The translations under genes were made by a program, and so were the position numbers. Source: Nereocystis luetkeana (lineage: Eukaryota; Sar; Phaeophyceae; Laminariales; Laminariaceae). Taken from it: DNA of 64,000 nucleotides. Where the stretch lies: NCBI GenBank assembly GCA_031213475.1, contig JARUPZ010000018.1:6485680-6549679 (forward strand). The letters are read 5' to 3'. Below are positions 62,901-64,000 of this stretch, one piece after another. How positions within the stretch are numbered: position 1 is the first letter of the stretch; the number at the start of each line of letters is the position of its first letter. The notes beneath the pieces are model-generated. The model did not search any database and was not told where the DNA came from. It saw only the letters and a program-made list of their open reading frames with translations.

Positions 62901-64000
62901 CACGGCAGAAATTCAAGGCCGGGTCACGACATGCGGCGACCAGTACTGGTACGAAGACTCGACTACGTATCTTCAAGGATCCACAACGACCATCCTCCTA
63001 CTCGTGGACTAGCACCTACCTAGGATACAGTACTACCACCAACCTCCAGCCCACAGTAGATACGACGTGGGGACACCAGCCGGATTAATTATGTGGGTAT
63101 CCTCCCCCCCTCCCAAGAGCCTTCGTTCCTTGCTACGAGTAACCGGTCTCGAAAAAAGGCGCGAAGCGAAACAAAATGTTCCCTCCCATGGAACGATCAG
63201 TCATCACTGGGAGTTACTGGGGGTCTTGGGTAACCACGAATTACAACCACGGCAGAAATTCAAGGCCGGGTCACGACATGCGGCGACCAGTACAGGTACG
63301 AAGACTCGACTACGTATCTTCAAGGATCCACAACGACCATCCTCCTACTCGTGGACTAGCACCTACCTAGGATACAGTACTACCACCAACCTCCAGCTCA
63401 CAGTAGATACGACGTGGGGACACCAGCCGGATTAATTATGTGGGTATCCTCCCCCCCTCCCAAGAGCCTTCGTTCCTTGCTACGAGTAACCGGCCTCGAA
63501 GGCGCGAAGCGAAACAAAATGTTCCCTCCCATGGAACGATCAGTCATCACTGGGAGTTACTGGGGGTCTTGGGTAACCACGAACTACAACCACGGCAGAA
63601 ATTCAAGGCCGGGTCACGACATGCGGCGACCAGTACTGGTACGAAGACTCGACTACGTATCTTCAAGGATCCACAACGACCATCCTCCTACTCGTGGACT
63701 AGCACCTACCTAGGATACAGTACTACCACCAACCTCCAGCCCACAGTAGATACGACGTGGGGACACCAGCCGGATTAATTATGTGGGTATCCTCCCCCCC
63801 TCCCAAGAGCCTTCGTTCCTTGCTACGAGTAACCGGTCTCGAAAAAATGGCGCGAAGCGAAACAAAATGTTCCCTCCCATGGAACGATCAGTCATCACTG
63901 GGAGTTACTGGGGGTCTTGGGTAACCACGAACTACAACCACGGCAGAAATTCAAGGCCGGGTCACGACATGCGGCGACCAGTACTGGTACGAAGACTCGA
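59971..64000 (+). repeat. 5-monomer HOR (1719 and 1724 bp), running off the right edge
   Basis: Units 59971, 60314, 60657, 61000, 61343 repeat as 61690, 62033, 62381, 62724, 63067, and a third copy starts at 63414. Markers are CCGGCCTCG in unit 1 with CTCGTTGACTAG (absent in 63414), AGTATTGG in unit 2, ATTATTTAT with GCGGTGACC and TACTCTTGG in unit 3, GCGCAAC with GTTTCC in unit 4 and GAATTACAACC with GTACAGGTAC in unit 5. Unit 2 is 343 bp with CAAGACCGGG and CCATAACG in copy 1, and 348 bp with A6T in copy 2 and apparently in copy 3. Confidence 0.9.
63757..64000 (+). repeat. Partial monomer at right window edge
   Basis: The first 244 bases of a unit with the A6T form (TCGAAAAAATGG), matching unit 62033 in that feature. 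The palindrome here is intact (AGTACTGG), unlike in 62033. The array continues beyond the window. Confidence 0.96.

Larger units (their letters stand above)
1..64000 (+). repeat. Satellite DNA array, ~343-bp monomer, head to tail
   Basis: The same unit repeats without interruption across the window, always in the same orientation. Using the G of GTGGGGACACC as base 1, there are 184 complete units between 312 and 63756 with a mean length of 344.8 bp. Nearly all length variation comes from four places: an A-tract after TCTCG (+4 or +5 bp), a 3-bp AAC insertion in CCTACTCGTGG, an AT-rich spot after CCGG (+1 bp) and the CTAG-rich spot near the 3' end (-2 or -11 bp). Substitutions between units are sparse, so monomers look roughly 96-100% identical by eye. 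Such arrays are typical of eukaryotic centromeric or pericentromeric heterochromatin; which of these applies here is inference. No gene, transposon or unique sequence interrupts it. Subtelomeric or B-chromosome satellite remains possible. Confidence 0.99.

Noticed and set aside
1-64000. CRISPR array or bacterial repeat region
   Set aside because: The repeat is 343 bp with no unique spacers and no cas-like genes. The structure is that of eukaryotic satellite DNA.
1-64000. Ribosomal intergenic spacer subrepeats
   Set aside because: No rRNA gene sequence appears in 64 kb and the HOR organisation is atypical of spacer subrepeats, which are far shorter arrays between rRNA genes.

Overview
The whole 64,000-base window is a single satellite DNA array. 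One repeat unit of about 343 bp runs head to tail on the + strand from the first base to the last. There is no gene, RNA gene, transposon, inversion or unique sequence in between, and both array edges lie outside the window. I count 184 complete monomers between 312 and 63756, plus a 311-bp partial unit on the left and a 244-bp partial unit on the right. By length, 98 are 343 bp, 49 are 347, 21 are 348, 12 are 346, two are 336, one is 345 and one is 351. A typical monomer (659-1001) is 54% G+C, with more C than G on the + strand (106 C, 79 G) and about 22 CpG per unit, close to random expectation.

Organism: an array of this size and structure points to a eukaryotic nuclear genome, most likely centromeric or other constitutive heterochromatin. 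The sequence does not tell me the lineage. From memory it matches none of the widely known centromeric satellites (primate alpha, mouse minor, Arabidopsis 180-bp, rice CentO). All reading frames of 64-256 codons are by-products of a repeat with few stop codons and are not called as genes.

Layout: monomer variants are grouped into local higher-order repeats (HORs). 312-5150 is a 7-mer in two copies (2419 and 2420 bp). 5151-7211 is irregular. 7212-9969 is a 4-mer in two copies (1379 bp). 10313-12713 is a 1372-bp 4-mer in 1.75 copies. 12371-18234 is a 2069-bp 6-mer in two copies followed by a 1726-bp 5-mer that lost one unit. 18235-20647 is a 1033-bp 3-mer. 20648-26154 is a 3101-bp 9-mer and a shortened second copy. 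26503-30985 is a 2417-bp 7-mer with partial copies. 30986-36176 is a 2769-bp 8-mer. 35831-37208 and 37552-38923 are 2-mers. 37895-51337 carries a 6550-bp, 19-monomer tandem duplication that itself contains a 3106-bp 9-mer repeat. 52719-57888 is a mixed zone of recurring 3-monomer modules. 57889-59970 is a 1041-bp 3-mer in two copies. 59971-64000 is a 5-mer (1719 and 1724 bp).

The most informative features are recombinant monomers whose crossover points can be placed within tens of bases (24775-25117, 44445-44787), short-range shuffling of three linked sites next to a variable A-tract, and a sharp change in variant content along the array. Together they record the unequal exchange and conversion that built it. 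No protein-coding or defence system is present.
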